NCBI RefSeq assembly: GCF_000758925.1
Contig: NZ_JRNC01000036.1
Location: 1 to 64,000 of the forward strand
Origin: Prevotella sp. S7-1-8
GTDB taxonomy: Bacteria; Bacteroidota; Bacteroidia; Bacteroidales; Bacteroidaceae
DNA length: 64,000 nt
Reading direction: 5' to 3'
A program made the position numbers and the translations under genes. Positions 42,683 to 51,330 of the stretch are shown here, piece by piece. How positions within the stretch are numbered: the first letter of the stretch is position 1; every line of letters begins with the position of its first letter. The notes beneath the pieces were generated by a model. It had not been told where the DNA came from, did not search any database, and was given only the letters and a program-made list of their open reading frames with translations.

Positions 42683-44157
42683 ACTTGACCAAACAGGGCG
42701 GCAACGCTCGTTTGCTTGCCTTGCTTGCGTTTCTCAATCGTTCCGGTCAATGCGTCCGGCGCGTCATCATGTTCGTTGCGTCCGGCTTTCAGATAGCCAC
42801 AAATCGCCTTTGCAAACTCCGGGAACAAACGTTTCCATCCTTGCGGCATGAACGTCAAGTTCTGAACCATCGCCGAATGGGAATAAATGCGCGTGTCCTT
42901 GTTCTCGCGCTGGGCAAAGGATGTGAACTTTGTCTTTCCGTTGCCAAGCAAACGGCATTGCCTTTCAACGTTGTTCTTGAATAGGCGACCGCCGTTGTTC
43001 GCTTCGACAATACATTGCGCCACGCCGTGCTTAGTCAACATCTTGGCAAGGGCGGGTTCGGTGAACTCAACGGGCTTTGTCGTGTAAAGCACATCCACGA
43101 TGTAATTGCCAATTTCCGTTTCGTCATACACGATGGCGCAAAGGTAGTCCGCGCCCGTGTCGGCGGTGTCCACATAGCAACGGCGTTGCAATTGCAGCGT
43201 TGCCGGGCGCACAAGGTATTCAACGAATCCGGCTTCATACATCAATCCGGCGCGCGGTTGCGGGTTTTGTTGATACAGGGATTCAAACACTTGTGGATTG
43301 CGCTTCCGTATGGCTTGCAATTTTTCAAGGTTGTGTCGTTCCGCCCATAATGGTTCACCCTCTTGTCTTGGGTCATATTCGGTCGGCGCGCCCTCCTTGA
43401 TGGCTTGATACACCACGACAACCCATCCGTTCGGGTTGTCCTTGGCATCATAAACGCCTTGTTCGCGTAACAACTTGCCCGCAAGGTCATCTTCATGCCA
43501 TCGGGTAAATACAATCAATTGGCGCGAATCGTTGTGCAAACGTGTTTCGGCAACGGTATCGTACCAATCGGATATGTTTTCACGGACAATGGACGACCAT
43601 GCCGTTTTCGCGTCCTTGTAAATGTCATCCATGATTAGAATGTCCACGGGTTCACCTGTCAACGCACCACCAACGCCCACCGTCTTGAATCCGCCGACAT
43701 GGTTCACAATCTCGCATTCTTCCGTTGTACGGATGTAACCACGTCCGGAATCATCGGCAAAGCTGGATTGACCAAGCGTTGTTTCCGGGAATATGTTGTG
43801 ATACTCCGGCGTGTCAATCACACGTTGGATTTCGCGGTTGAATTTCTTTGCCTTTGTCGCCGAATAGGAAACGACCGCCAAGCGCAAGTCCGGGTTGCGC
43901 CCTAACAGATACGCGGGCAAACGGCGCGTTGACCCCTCGGATTTTCCATGCTGCGGCGGCATGAACACCATCAACTTTTTCACGCCACCATCCGCGAATT
44001 TGGATAATACATGATAATATCGGCGATGGAAATCAGCCGGGCGGAATGTCGGCATCGTGGCAAGCGTAAAGCGCAACAAATCGGAACGACTTTCACGATA
44101 AAGCCGTTCTTGCATCGCTTGGATAAGTTGTATTCGTTCGCTTCTTGTTGCTGCCAT
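42679..44157 (-). CDS. Terminase large subunit
   Basis: 492 residues. ATPase: Walker A-like PPQHGKS (67-73), Walker B DILIMDD (172-178), and FTRWHEDDLAG as a coupling motif. The C-terminal RNase H-like nuclease has YVDTADTGADY (about residue 330) and the closing acidic DDAPDALTG, metal-binding residues for cutting the DNA concatemer. It packages DNA into the procapsid through the portal encoded next. TAATG overlap with the small subunit gene. Confidence 0.93.
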   Translation of the reverse strand: MAATRSERIQLIQAMQERLYRESRSDLLRFTLATMPTFRPADFHRRYYHVLSKFADGGVKKLMVFMPPQHGKSEGSTRRLPAYLLGRNPDLRLAVVSYSATKAKKFNREIQRVIDTPEYHNIFPETTLGQSSFADDSGRGYIRTTEECEIVNHVGGFKTVGVGGALTGEPVDILIMDDIYKDAKTAWSSIVRENISDWYDTVAETRLHNDSRQLIVFTRWHEDDLAGKLLREQGVYDAKDNPNGWVVVVYQAIKEGAPTEYDPRQEGEPLWAERHNLEKLQAIRKRNPQVFESLYQQNPQPRAGLMYEAGFVEYLVRPATLQLQRRCYVDTADTGADYLCAIVYDETEIGNYIVDVLYTTKPVEFTEPALAKMLTKHGVAQCIVEANNGGRLFKNNVERQCRLLGNGKTKFTSFAQRENKDTRIYSHSAMVQNLTFMPQGWKRLFPEFAKAICGYLKAGRNEHDDAPDALTGTIEKRKQGKQTSVAALFGQV

Positions 44158-44663
44158 TACTCCAATTTCCTTTGAAGTTCTTCAATTGTGCTTGCCAATT
44201 CCTCATCGGTCTTGCCCGCAAACAAATCCTTTCCATCTTTCCCGGTCACTTCCGTTGATTGCTTGTTCTTCCAATGTTCCGGGTCGCCATTGGTCAACGT
44301 GAATATGATTGCCGCCGTGTCCGCTTGGATATGCTTCTTTGTGTTCGTCTGCTCCTTGATAATCGGTTTCGGGTTGTCTTCCTCGCCTTTCACCTTGCCG
44401 GGAACGGTGACAACCTTTGTTTCCGTAACGTCATACCCTTGTATCTTCTTCAACAATGATTTCTTGGCTTCCTGCACAAAGAATTGCATCCGTTCATCCT
44501 TGGCATCCACAATCATTTGCCCAAACTCCGGATGTTCTTCTTTCCATTGATGGAATGTCTTTGGTGTTATTCCCACTTGGCGGCAAATCTCGGCGATGGT
44601 GTATGTGTCCGACTTGATAAGCCCGACAATTTTGTCAACAATCTTTTTTCCGTACTTTGCCAT
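44157..44663 (-). CDS. Terminase small subunit
   Basis: 168 residues. The N-terminal helix-turn-helix (IVGLIKSDTYTIAEICRQVGITPKTFHQWKEE) binds phage DNA at the packaging start. The middle is coiled coil, and the C-terminal part (AAIIFTLTNGDPEHWKNKQSTEVTGKDG) is a known signature of small terminase subunits in this type of phage. It directly precedes the large subunit gene. The assignment combines motif and gene order. Confidence 0.85.
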   Translation of the reverse strand: MAKYGKKIVDKIVGLIKSDTYTIAEICRQVGITPKTFHQWKEEHPEFGQMIVDAKDERMQFFVQEAKKSLLKKIQGYDVTETKVVTVPGKVKGEEDNPKPIIKEQTNTKKHIQADTAAIIFTLTNGDPEHWKNKQSTEVTGKDGKDLFAGKTDEELASTIEELQRKLE

Positions 44664-44697
44664 AATTGCCTTTTTTAGTTGATTTTTATCACTTTAA

Positions 44698-45249
44698 TCA
44701 CTCTTTCAGTTCGACCGAAAAGCCACGGTCTTGCAGTTCACTAAACAACAACGACAACTTTGTGACATCTCCACATTCAACAATCAACCGGGTTGATATT
44801 TCCTTTTTCCCGGATGGTTCTTCTTGTTCGGGTTCTTCTTGTTGGAAAACATCAACGCCCCAATCTTGCGGTTCAAAACCCCATTGTTGCGAAACTTCTT
44901 CAATCAAAGATTCATCCCATGCAAGGTTCGCTTTGCCTGTTGCGTTGTCAGCAATGGCAAGTTCACGACCCTTGGCGGAATCAAGGTCAATATCCTTTCG
45001 CTTCACGGCAACAAGTTGGTTCCCGTCCACTTCAACCACCACAACATCGGTAAAGCCAATGTCGGCGGCTTTTTCGGCGGTCTTGTTTCCGGCAATGATG
45101 CGGTTGTTCTTGTCAATTAGGATGGAACGCCCCAAGCCAAAACGGCGCAACGATTCATCCATAAGATGGTCGCCGTATTGTGTTCCCTTGTTGAAATTCT
45201 TGTTGTCGGGAACAAGGGATTCAATATTTGTTTCAATTACCTTTGCCAT
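44698..45249 (-). CDS. ParB/sulfiredoxin-like nuclease-domain protein
   Basis: 183 residues. The N-terminal 100 residues match the ParB N-terminal fold: NIESLVPDNKNFNKGTQYGDHLMDESLRRFGLGRSILIDKNNRIIAGNKTAEKA with the GN-x-T segment typical of the family. The C-terminal 60 residues are acidic and low in complexity. In phages such proteins often lie near the terminase and may be involved in DNA processing or transfer reactions on DNA. Specific role unknown. No CTPase partner is nearby. Confidence 0.75.
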   Translation of the reverse strand: MAKVIETNIESLVPDNKNFNKGTQYGDHLMDESLRRFGLGRSILIDKNNRIIAGNKTAEKAADIGFTDVVVVEVDGNQLVAVKRKDIDLDSAKGRELAIADNATGKANLAWDESLIEEVSQQWGFEPQDWGVDVFQQEEPEQEEPSGKKEISTRLIVECGDVTKLSLLFSELQDRGFSVELKE

Positions 45250-45820
45250 ATAGTTCGATGATTAAGTGATACAATATGATTGCCGGGATGGAAAGGAACG
45301 CACCGCACAATGCCCCAATGGCGGTGAAAATGAAATCCATGATTTCAACCGTGCCGTGTCCTTTGGAATCCCACCATTCCTTGATTGCCCCGGCAAGACA
45401 TCCGGCGGCAAAACCTATTGAAACGCCGAAAAGACACCCGAACACCAAGCCAATCACAATGCCGACATACAAATGCTTGCGCTTGTCGGGCATTTTGGCG
45501 GCTTCTGCAAGGTTTTTCCACGCTTCCGCGATAACTTCAACCCACTTCAACCCCAAACGCCCTAAAACGGGCAAAAACGGCGTTTTTTCAAATACTCTTT
45601 CCCCTGCGACAAATACGGGCGGTTGTGTCTTACCGGACATAACACCAAGCCACACATTCCCGCCGAATAATATGTTGATGCGTTCCTTGATTGATGGTTT
45701 CCAACACGAAACGCATTGTTTGCCATCACACCACACGGGCAACGCACCACATTGTGAATCCGACAACGTGCCGGGTTTCTGCAATACCTTTGTGGATTGC
45801 TCAAAATCAATTGGTTTCAT
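45233..45820 (-). CDS. Phage protein with soluble N-terminal part and C-terminal membrane segments
   Basis: 195 residues. The first 75 residues resemble a small soluble phage protein (MKPIDFEQSTKVLQKPGTL, GKQCVSCWKPSIKERINILFGGNVWLG). The rest has three or more hydrophobic stretches (YVGIVIGLVFGCLFGVSIGFAAG, FIFTAIGALCGAFLSIPAIIL). The two parts may be a fusion. Transcription probably starts at late promoter F. A membrane role such as superinfection exclusion is only a guess from membrane localisation. Confidence 0.6.
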   Translation of the reverse strand: MKPIDFEQSTKVLQKPGTLSDSQCGALPVWCDGKQCVSCWKPSIKERINILFGGNVWLGVMSGKTQPPVFVAGERVFEKTPFLPVLGRLGLKWVEVIAEAWKNLAEAAKMPDKRKHLYVGIVIGLVFGCLFGVSIGFAAGCLAGAIKEWWDSKGHGTVEIMDFIFTAIGALCGAFLSIPAIILYHLIIELYGKGN

Positions 45821-45853
45821 ACGATTTTCTTATTAAATTATGCAATTGCAATG

Positions 45854-45917
45854 CAAAGTTAGGGGGGTATCACTATAATACACCCCCTTTTGCCCGATAA
45901 GTTATTCCAAAGTTATC
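45854..45917 (-). promoter_or_regulatory. Late promoter F with palindromes, upstream of packaging genes
   Basis: Leftward order: inverted repeat GATAA...TTATC (45896-45917), palindrome TGTATTATAGTGATACC (45882-45866) and -7 box TAACTTTG (45861-45854). Compared with TGTTTCATAGTGAAACA, both halves carry matching changes (TGTAT/ATAC) that keep the palindrome. A start about 30 bases before the ATG at 45820 fits. Confidence 0.6.
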
Positions 45918-45920
45918 CAC

Positions 45921-46409
45921 CTACGGTTTTATGCGGATGGGCAATCCGGCAAATGTCCACGCCAACAATCCGGCATCCCTTGCATCTTGGTTCGTGCGTC
46001 CCATGATGCCCGTAAACGATGCCAATTCATCATGTGTAATCTTCCGGTCTTTGCCTTTCCAACACTTCACCAAAGGCGCGTGCGGCGTTACTTCGATGCC
46101 GTAATGCTTGCACATTTCAATGATTTTTCGCCCGGTTTCATGGTTCGCGCCGACATCCTTTGCAATCTTTTCCGCCTGTTTGCCTTGGGCGGCGTGAAAG
46201 CATGATTTGGCGTTCATCCATCCGGCTTCAACAACGACAATCAACGATTCGTGCGTTTCCTCGCCCTTTTTCTTGGCGTGCTGCAAGTAATCAAGCAACA
46301 ACGGGAACGCAAGATTGGTCAATTCCAATTGCCGTGTGCTTCGCTTCAAAAACGCCACCCCGGACTTTTCCTTATCCGGGTCAATGCCAATCACATTTTG
46401 ATACTTCAT
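45921..46409 (-). CDS. RuvC-like Holliday junction resolvase
   Basis: 162 residues of the RNase H fold. The first strand IGIDPDKEKSGVAF carries the first catalytic aspartate (D10), VVVEAGWMN the glutamate, and the C-terminal RTNQDARDAGLLAW the closing aspartates. This order fits RuvC-type resolvases that cut branched DNA in phage recombination or packaging. It lies between SSB and the packaging genes. Confidence 0.8.
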   Translation of the reverse strand: MKYQNVIGIDPDKEKSGVAFLKRSTRQLELTNLAFPLLLDYLQHAKKKGEETHESLIVVVEAGWMNAKSCFHAAQGKQAEKIAKDVGANHETGRKIIEMCKHYGIEVTPHAPLVKCWKGKDRKITHDELASFTGIMGRTNQDARDAGLLAWTFAGLPIRIKP

Positions 46410-46422
46410 AAGGCATCAGGAA

Positions 46423-46821
46423 CTAAAATGGCAAATCATCGTTATCTTGCCCCGCAAGGGTGGATGGCTGTTGTGTTGCCGAACTTGCCGCCGTGGATTG
46501 TTCGCCCTTGAAGCCGCACAAGTTCACTTCGTTGGCATTCACATTTACCGCAACTTGGGTGTTGCCGTTCCTGTCTTGATAGGGCTTAACGGACAAGCGA
46601 CCACGGACGAACACTTTGCAACCTTTTTTGAGGTATTGAGTAAGACCGCCGCCATCACCGTACCACAAGACGGAAACCCATGTTGTTGATTCCACCATTG
46701 CACCGTTGGCATCTTTCCTTTTCTCCGAATGTGCGACATTGAAAGATACATACTTTTTGCCGCCAAACTCCTTGATTTCGGCATCCGCGCCGATGTTTCC
46801 GATTACTTCAATTTGTAACAT
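46423..46821 (-). CDS. ssb: Single-stranded DNA-binding protein
   Basis: 132 residues. OB-fold core: MLQIEVIGNIGADAEIKEFGGKKYVSFNVA, TTWVSVLWYGDG and the aromatic stack residues of KKGCKVFVRGRLSVKPYQDR. The tail ends in the acidic DNDDLPF that recruits partner proteins in bacterial SSBs. It coats ssDNA during phage replication and recombination and lies next to a RuvC-like nuclease gene. Confidence 0.93.
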   Translation of the reverse strand: MLQIEVIGNIGADAEIKEFGGKKYVSFNVAHSEKRKDANGAMVESTTWVSVLWYGDGGGLTQYLKKGCKVFVRGRLSVKPYQDRNGNTQVAVNVNANEVNLCGFKGEQSTAASSATQQPSTLAGQDNDDLPF

Positions 46822-46835
46822 AATGATTTTTTGAA

Positions 46836-47018
46836 TTAAGTGTTATATACTTTTTCGTAACTGCACCACGTTTCCCCGTCATAAGTCACTTGCTGGTCTG
46901 ATTTGTCAACGATGGCAACAATTTGGGATTGGTCAATCCGCAAGGATTCAAAATTCTTGGTTTAAACCGTTGTGCGTTCCCCTGCAATTGGGTTTTCAAT
47001 TATGACGATATACCGCAT
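46836..47018 (-). pseudogene. Small gene interrupted by an in-frame stop
   Basis: One frame runs 60 codons from ATG 47018 to TAA 46836 but has a TAA at codon 19 (46962-46964). Before it the product reads MRYIVIIENPIAGERTTV; after it, ESLRIDQSQIVAIVDKSDQQ and YDGETWCSYEKVYNT. Both parts look protein-like and resemble a small phage protein. Either it is a decayed gene, a sequencing error, or two small products are made. Confidence 0.45.
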
Positions 47019-47055
47019 AAGCAATGCTTTTGTTGTACACTTGCATTGCACTTGG

Positions 47056-47583
47056 TTAATACGCCTTGCCGTGTTTCGGCGGTCGCGTTGCGTTATACTT
47101 CATCTTCTCGCCAATGTGCCAAGCCAAATCAATTCCTAAGGAATGCGCCCACTTCGTAATGTATTCCAATCCGAATTGGATGCGCTTTTCAATGCCTATG
47201 ATGTCACGGCACAAACCTTTGGTCAAGGCAAATGCGTTTTCCGTGAATGTGAACTTGTCAAACGCGCGATGATACTTGCAAGGATTCATCTTGTCAAAGT
47301 CCACGCCCAACGCTCCTGCAAGGTCGCCAAGACGAATTGCAACGTCCGCCATTTCATCTTCCAAGGCGTCCTTGATTAGAACTTTGAAATTCTCGCTACT
47401 GTTGAACGTTCCATCATTGTACACTTCAAGGTTGGCGCGCTTCCCGGCTCGATGCGCTTCAACCATTTCGCCAATCTCCGAAACGACAAGCATCAAACAA
47501 TGTTCGTTGCTCTCTCGCTTTTCCCAAAATCCATGCCTTACGGCATTGGCATGGGATTCTTTTGCCAATTTGTTGAAATTCAT
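47056..47583 (-). CDS. MazG-like nucleotide pyrophosphohydrolase
   Basis: 175 residues. The central helices contain the family acidic pattern: LVVSEIGEMVEAHRAGKRA and LIKDALEDEMADVAIRLGDLAG, an EExxE...ExxD arrangement that binds magnesium. MazG-type enzymes hydrolyse nucleoside triphosphates; in phages they adjust nucleotide pools or alarmones. The C-terminal 65 residues (HSLGIDLAWHIGEKMKYNATRPPKHGK) are typical of the phage form. Located between SSB and the 369-residue unknown gene. Confidence 0.85.
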   Translation of the reverse strand: MNFNKLAKESHANAVRHGFWEKRESNEHCLMLVVSEIGEMVEAHRAGKRANLEVYNDGTFNSSENFKVLIKDALEDEMADVAIRLGDLAGALGVDFDKMNPCKYHRAFDKFTFTENAFALTKGLCRDIIGIEKRIQFGLEYITKWAHSLGIDLAWHIGEKMKYNATRPPKHGKAY

Positions 47584-47608
47584 GTTTTCAAAATTTATTG
47601 TGTTAAAC

Positions 47609-48718
47609 TTACCCGGTTATTTCAAAATCAATCTCATTGATGTTCTTTTCAAACACTTTCAAACACGCCTTGATGTTGGTGTCGCATTCGATGACTTGGT
47701 TTCCGCAATACGCATCCAAACAGGTTTTCAACTTGTCCATGTATGGGTTTTTGATGCTTTGGGCAAATCCAATCTTGGATTCGATTATCTTGTCCATGCG
47801 CTTGTTGTGGTCAACAAGGAAACGACACATAAGCACACCAAGGAACGCATCCGTTTTCATATCCTTGTAGATGTCGCCCGGAAACTGCTTTTTATACTGC
47901 GAATTGACACAATACCAAAATATCGTGAAATCGCTTGTGTACTCCTTGAAAAATTCTTCCGTCTGCTTTTCTATACGCTGGATATGCCTTGCATCCAAAT
48001 CCTTTTTCAAGGAACCAACGTATTCTTGGCGGACGTGCTTCACGGTGCGGGACAACTTGACGGTTTCCGGAATCTTGTGTTTGGCGCAATACTTCATCAC
48101 CTTGTCGGCATACATCCACGCCAAATGCGAAATGACCAATGGAACGAAAGCAATCATCATGTTTTCGTTGAACGTGAATGTTTTCATCATCCAATCGGTA
48201 TCATGGCGCACACTTTCCTTGAATTGCTTTTCCGTCATCATCGGTGACAAACCATTGATGTTGTTCACAATCTCCTTTTCAAAGATGGTGTCATACATCC
48301 TTTTTTCCGCCGCTTTCAGTTCTTCCGGCGTTGGCTTGTGTTCCGGTGCTGGCGTTGGTTCGTGTCCGTGTTCAATTTCCGGGGCTTGTTCAATTTTATT
48401 GAACACGGTTGTTTCATTGAACATGGATTCGCCCTTTGAGAAATCAAGAACTTCATTGCCCGGCGCGGATTCCTGTTCCTTTGGCTTGATGAAAGGGCAA
48501 GTCTTGTCGTTGTGGCACGTGTTGAATGACCTTTCGTTGATTTCCATGTTCCCGGCTGCTTGCGCTTCCATGTCGCGTTGCAAGGCGCATTTGTATTTCG
48601 GGCATCTGCCAAGCTGGGCATTGTACCATACCGCCTTGGCGCACCTCATGCAATTGTCTTGTTGCCAATATGACATCTTGATGTCGTTGGCGAATATCCT
48701 TTCACTTGTTGTTTTCAT
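47609..48718 (-). CDS. Unknown phage protein with cysteine-rich N-terminus
   Basis: 369 residues from ATG 48718, chosen because a GCAACA leader precedes it; an upstream frame extends to 48847. The N-terminus has cysteines MRCAKAVWYNAQLGRCPKYKCAL and CHNDKTCPF, possibly metal-binding. Then a charged proline-rich stretch and a helical domain with PLVISHLAWMYADKVMKYCAKH. It may be a replication-linked protein, given its neighbours. No family recognised. Confidence 0.65.
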   Translation of the reverse strand: MKTTSERIFANDIKMSYWQQDNCMRCAKAVWYNAQLGRCPKYKCALQRDMEAQAAGNMEINERSFNTCHNDKTCPFIKPKEQESAPGNEVLDFSKGESMFNETTVFNKIEQAPEIEHGHEPTPAPEHKPTPEELKAAEKRMYDTIFEKEIVNNINGLSPMMTEKQFKESVRHDTDWMMKTFTFNENMMIAFVPLVISHLAWMYADKVMKYCAKHKIPETVKLSRTVKHVRQEYVGSLKKDLDARHIQRIEKQTEEFFKEYTSDFTIFWYCVNSQYKKQFPGDIYKDMKTDAFLGVLMCRFLVDHNKRMDKIIESKIGFAQSIKNPYMDKLKTCLDAYCGNQVIECDTNIKACLKVFEKNINEIDFEITG

Positions 48719-48729
48719 TGTTGCGAATA

Positions 48730-48891
48730 TTAGAATGCAATTCGATAATCTTTGCCCTTTAACGATGGGCGTTTGCTTTCGATGAACTTCTTCAAGTCGC
48801 CAAGTTCGATTGGGAACAATGGACAAAACTTGTATTTCAACGTGCAAACAAATCGGTCATTCAACATGACATCAAGGAATAAAGTTTTCAT
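48730..48891 (-). CDS. Small phage protein of unknown function
   Basis: 53 residues (MKTLFLDVMLNDRFVCTLKYKFCPLFPIE, then GDLKKFIESKRPSLKGKDYRIAF). It resembles short proteins seen often in Bacteroidales prophages, from memory. The ATG is preceded by the shared CTTTCGCAACA leader, which supports its reality despite its size. No function known. It lies between the exonuclease gene and the 369-residue gene. Confidence 0.6.
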   Translation of the reverse strand: MKTLFLDVMLNDRFVCTLKYKFCPLFPIELGDLKKFIESKRPSLKGKDYRIAF

Positions 48892-48907
48892 TGTTGCGAA
48901 AGTTGTT

Positions 48908-49477
48908 CTAAACATTACCCGTCACGATGTCAAACACCGCCTTTGTCAATTCGATGTCATACATTGCATTGTGCAACGAATCACCATCCACTTGCACGCC
49001 AAGCGTTGCCGCAACCGTTGACAACTTGAAATTCTCCATTTCCGTGCGCTTGCTTGCAAGATACACGGTCGCAAGAACCATCACGTCCATTGAATTTGCC
49101 CAAAACCATGAACCAAAGAACTTGTCGTTGTTCTGCAAGAAAAATCCGCGCAAGAATTGATTGTCGAATGCGGCGTTGTTGTACCCAACCAAAAAGAACT
49201 TGTCCTTTGAATTGTACTTGTCAACGTACTTGTCAAGCATTGCGACAAATTGACGGTACACCGTACCCATCGCCGGATATTTCGCGATTTGTTCACGGGT
49301 AACACCCGCAACCGCCAAGGCTTCATCCTCAATGGCTGCTTTCGGGTTTGGCTGGACGTGAAAATCAAACGATTCTTTCACGATTCCGTCAATTACGACT
49401 TGACCGGAAATTTGATGGATTCCGTTTCTTCCGGGGTTTGTTCCTGTTGTTTCAAGGTCGAAAAATAATAACTTCAT
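48908..49477 (-). CDS. DEDDh 3'-5' exonuclease (DnaQ-like)
   Basis: 189 residues. The three exonuclease motifs are clear: FFDLETTGT (ExoI, D7 and E9), VGYNNAAFDNQFL (ExoII aspartate) and HNAMYDIELT (ExoIII, the conserved H and D). The fold is that of DNA polymerase III epsilon proofreading domains. In a phage it may proofread, trim DNA ends or degrade nucleic acid. The gene lies beside methyltransferase and replication genes. Confidence 0.88.
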   Translation of the reverse strand: MKLLFFDLETTGTNPGRNGIHQISGQVVIDGIVKESFDFHVQPNPKAAIEDEALAVAGVTREQIAKYPAMGTVYRQFVAMLDKYVDKYNSKDKFFLVGYNNAAFDNQFLRGFFLQNNDKFFGSWFWANSMDVMVLATVYLASKRTEMENFKLSTVAATLGVQVDGDSLHNAMYDIELTKAVFDIVTGNV

Positions 49478-49490
49478 AATTTTATATTTA

Positions 49491-50255
49491 TTAGAATAAA
49501 CTTGGTTGGATAGCGCGGTTCAAAACTTTGTCTTGTGCCGCCTTGAAAAAGTCCTTTTTGATTTCAAATCCGTATGCGCGCCGCCCAAGTTCTTTTGCTG
49601 CGAAAAGCGTTGAACCGCTCCCGGCGCACGGGTCAATGACAACATCGCCGGGGTCGGTGAAAATGCGGATAAGGTATTGCAGCAATGGCACGGGCTTTTG
49701 TGTCGGATGTACCTTTGGCGTTTTCGTGTCACGTCCCCAATCAATGCAATTGAACACCATCCCACCACCAACGGCATCATTGTTGAACTTTGGCAATTTG
49801 TCGCGATAAAGCAACACGCCATATTCGCAATTACCAACAATCTTCATGTTCGCTTTCAGAACTTGCGCGGAAAAGTTCTTTCGGAACACAAGGTTGATGT
49901 AATGGTTGAAACCATACCTTTTGCCCAATTCAATGTATTTGAATTGTTGCTCAAACTCGCAAAACACAATCATGCAAGGGGCTTTCCCGGCTTCCTTTGG
50001 CTCTTTGATAAGCATTTGCGAACAAAAGTGCATAAATTCAGCCGGGCGGAAATCCTTGTCGGTGTCGAAAAACTCTCGCCCTGCAAGTTCGCTTTCTCCA
50101 TTCTTGTTGTCCCCATCAATATACCACGATGGATTGCTTGCGTATGCGTTCTTGCCAAGGTTATATGGCGGGTCGGCAATAATCAATTGCGCCTTTGGTA
50201 TGCCATACACCTTGAAATTTTGGAAATGGTCATTGAATAATTCAACTTTGTTCAT
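49491..50255 (-). CDS. DNA methyltransferase, N6-adenine/N4-cytosine type
   Basis: 254 residues from ATG 50255. The DPPY catalytic motif (residues 28-31, in IIADPPYNLGKNAY) precedes the SAM-binding DPCAGSGSTLFAA motif near the C-terminus, the motif IV-before-I (beta-class) order. It transfers a methyl group to exocyclic amino groups in DNA. No restriction endonuclease gene is adjacent, so it probably protects phage DNA. The next gene encodes a C5 methyltransferase. Confidence 0.88.
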   Translation of the reverse strand: MNKVELFNDHFQNFKVYGIPKAQLIIADPPYNLGKNAYASNPSWYIDGDNKNGESELAGREFFDTDKDFRPAEFMHFCSQMLIKEPKEAGKAPCMIVFCEFEQQFKYIELGKRYGFNHYINLVFRKNFSAQVLKANMKIVGNCEYGVLLYRDKLPKFNNDAVGGGMVFNCIDWGRDTKTPKVHPTQKPVPLLQYLIRIFTDPGDVVIDPCAGSGSTLFAAKELGRRAYGFEIKKDFFKAAQDKVLNRAIQPSLF

Positions 50256-50259
50256 AATC

Positions 50260-51330
50260 CTATTTTCTAATTTTTGATAACCATTGGTCATATATACGGG
50301 ATGCCACTTGTGCCATCATCACGGGTGGCACTGACATTCCGCAAATGTAATGTGGTATTTGTCCGCCGAAATTATAGTCTTGTGGAAATGACGAAATGCA
50401 ACAAACTTCGGATGCGCTCAAATACTTTGGTATGTCAAAACGTATCAAGCAATCCTTTCGCGCTGCAAGCGTTGGCGAAACCTTGTCCGGATAGACATAT
50501 TGATTGTTGAACATTCCACTTTTCCCAAACTCTCGTTCATTTGCGTTTGACAAATCCGAATCGCCATCCATGCGTAATTCCCAACATTTGCGCATTTTCG
50601 GTGAATCAACGCCATCGCCCATGCCATCGGCAACATCCTTGAAAGGTATCACCGCTTCGTTGAAATTCATATTCAATCTTGGCAAGGTTTCAAACAACGT
50701 TTGTTCGCAAGGAACGAAACCGACCAAATCTTTGCGCAAGCACACGAAAAACACACGTTGCCGCCTTTGAGGAACACCCATCATTTGGGCATCAAGCAAG
50801 TAATGGTTCATATAATATCCGGCATCATCAAAGCCACGATAAATGTTTGTCATATACTCTTTCGCGCTGCCAAGCAACAATCCTTTCACGTTTTCCGCAA
50901 CAACGACTTTCGGTTGCAACCGCTTTGCAAGCTGGATGAAATCGAAAAACAACGTGTCAAGAACTTGTTCGGCTTGTCCCTCCCGGAACTTTTTCATCTT
51001 TCCCCATGCTTCTTCACGGCTTCCCGCCATGCTGAATGTGGAACAAGGCGGTGAACCATCCAAGATGTCAAGGTTGAATAACTCCGGCGGCAAATCCTGT
51101 TTATCCTTGAATGTCTGAATCGGTTCAAGGAAAGGGAAACGCGGATTGTGATTCTTGCAATATGTGAACATCATGCGGTGGTCTATTTCGTTGCATCCTA
51201 TCACATCGAATCCGGCTAACTTGTAGCCCATAGAACTACCCCCCCCACAAGCAAAGCACGAAAAAACCGTGCCTTTGTCTTTGGCGAAATGGGCATCCGC
51301 CAAAGTCCAACGATAATCAAATTTTTGCAT
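50260..51330 (-). CDS. C5-cytosine DNA methyltransferase
   Basis: 356 residues. SAM-binding motif I FSCFACGGGSSMGYKLAG, catalytic PPC motif GSPPCSTFSMAG (C96), ENV motif VVAENVKGLL and motif VIII PQRRQRVFFVCL are all present, and the target recognition region lies between about 230 and 300. All core residues are intact, so it should methylate cytosine C5 in a specific site. Together with the adjacent amino-methyltransferase it forms a two-enzyme protection set without visible nuclease. Confidence 0.92.
   Translation of the reverse strand: MQKFDYRWTLADAHFAKDKGTVFSCFACGGGSSMGYKLAGFDVIGCNEIDHRMMFTYCKNHNPRFPFLEPIQTFKDKQDLPPELFNLDILDGSPPCSTFSMAGSREEAWGKMKKFREGQAEQVLDTLFFDFIQLAKRLQPKVVVAENVKGLLLGSAKEYMTNIYRGFDDAGYYMNHYLLDAQMMGVPQRRQRVFFVCLRKDLVGFVPCEQTLFETLPRLNMNFNEAVIPFKDVADGMGDGVDSPKMRKCWELRMDGDSDLSNANEREFGKSGMFNNQYVYPDKVSPTLAARKDCLIRFDIPKYLSASEVCCISSFPQDYNFGGQIPHYICGMSVPPVMMAQVASRIYDQWLSKIRK

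Noticed and set aside
47276..48247. 323-codon plus-strand frame opposite the MazG-like and cysteine-rich genes
   Set aside because: Antisense to two supported genes and without domain content.
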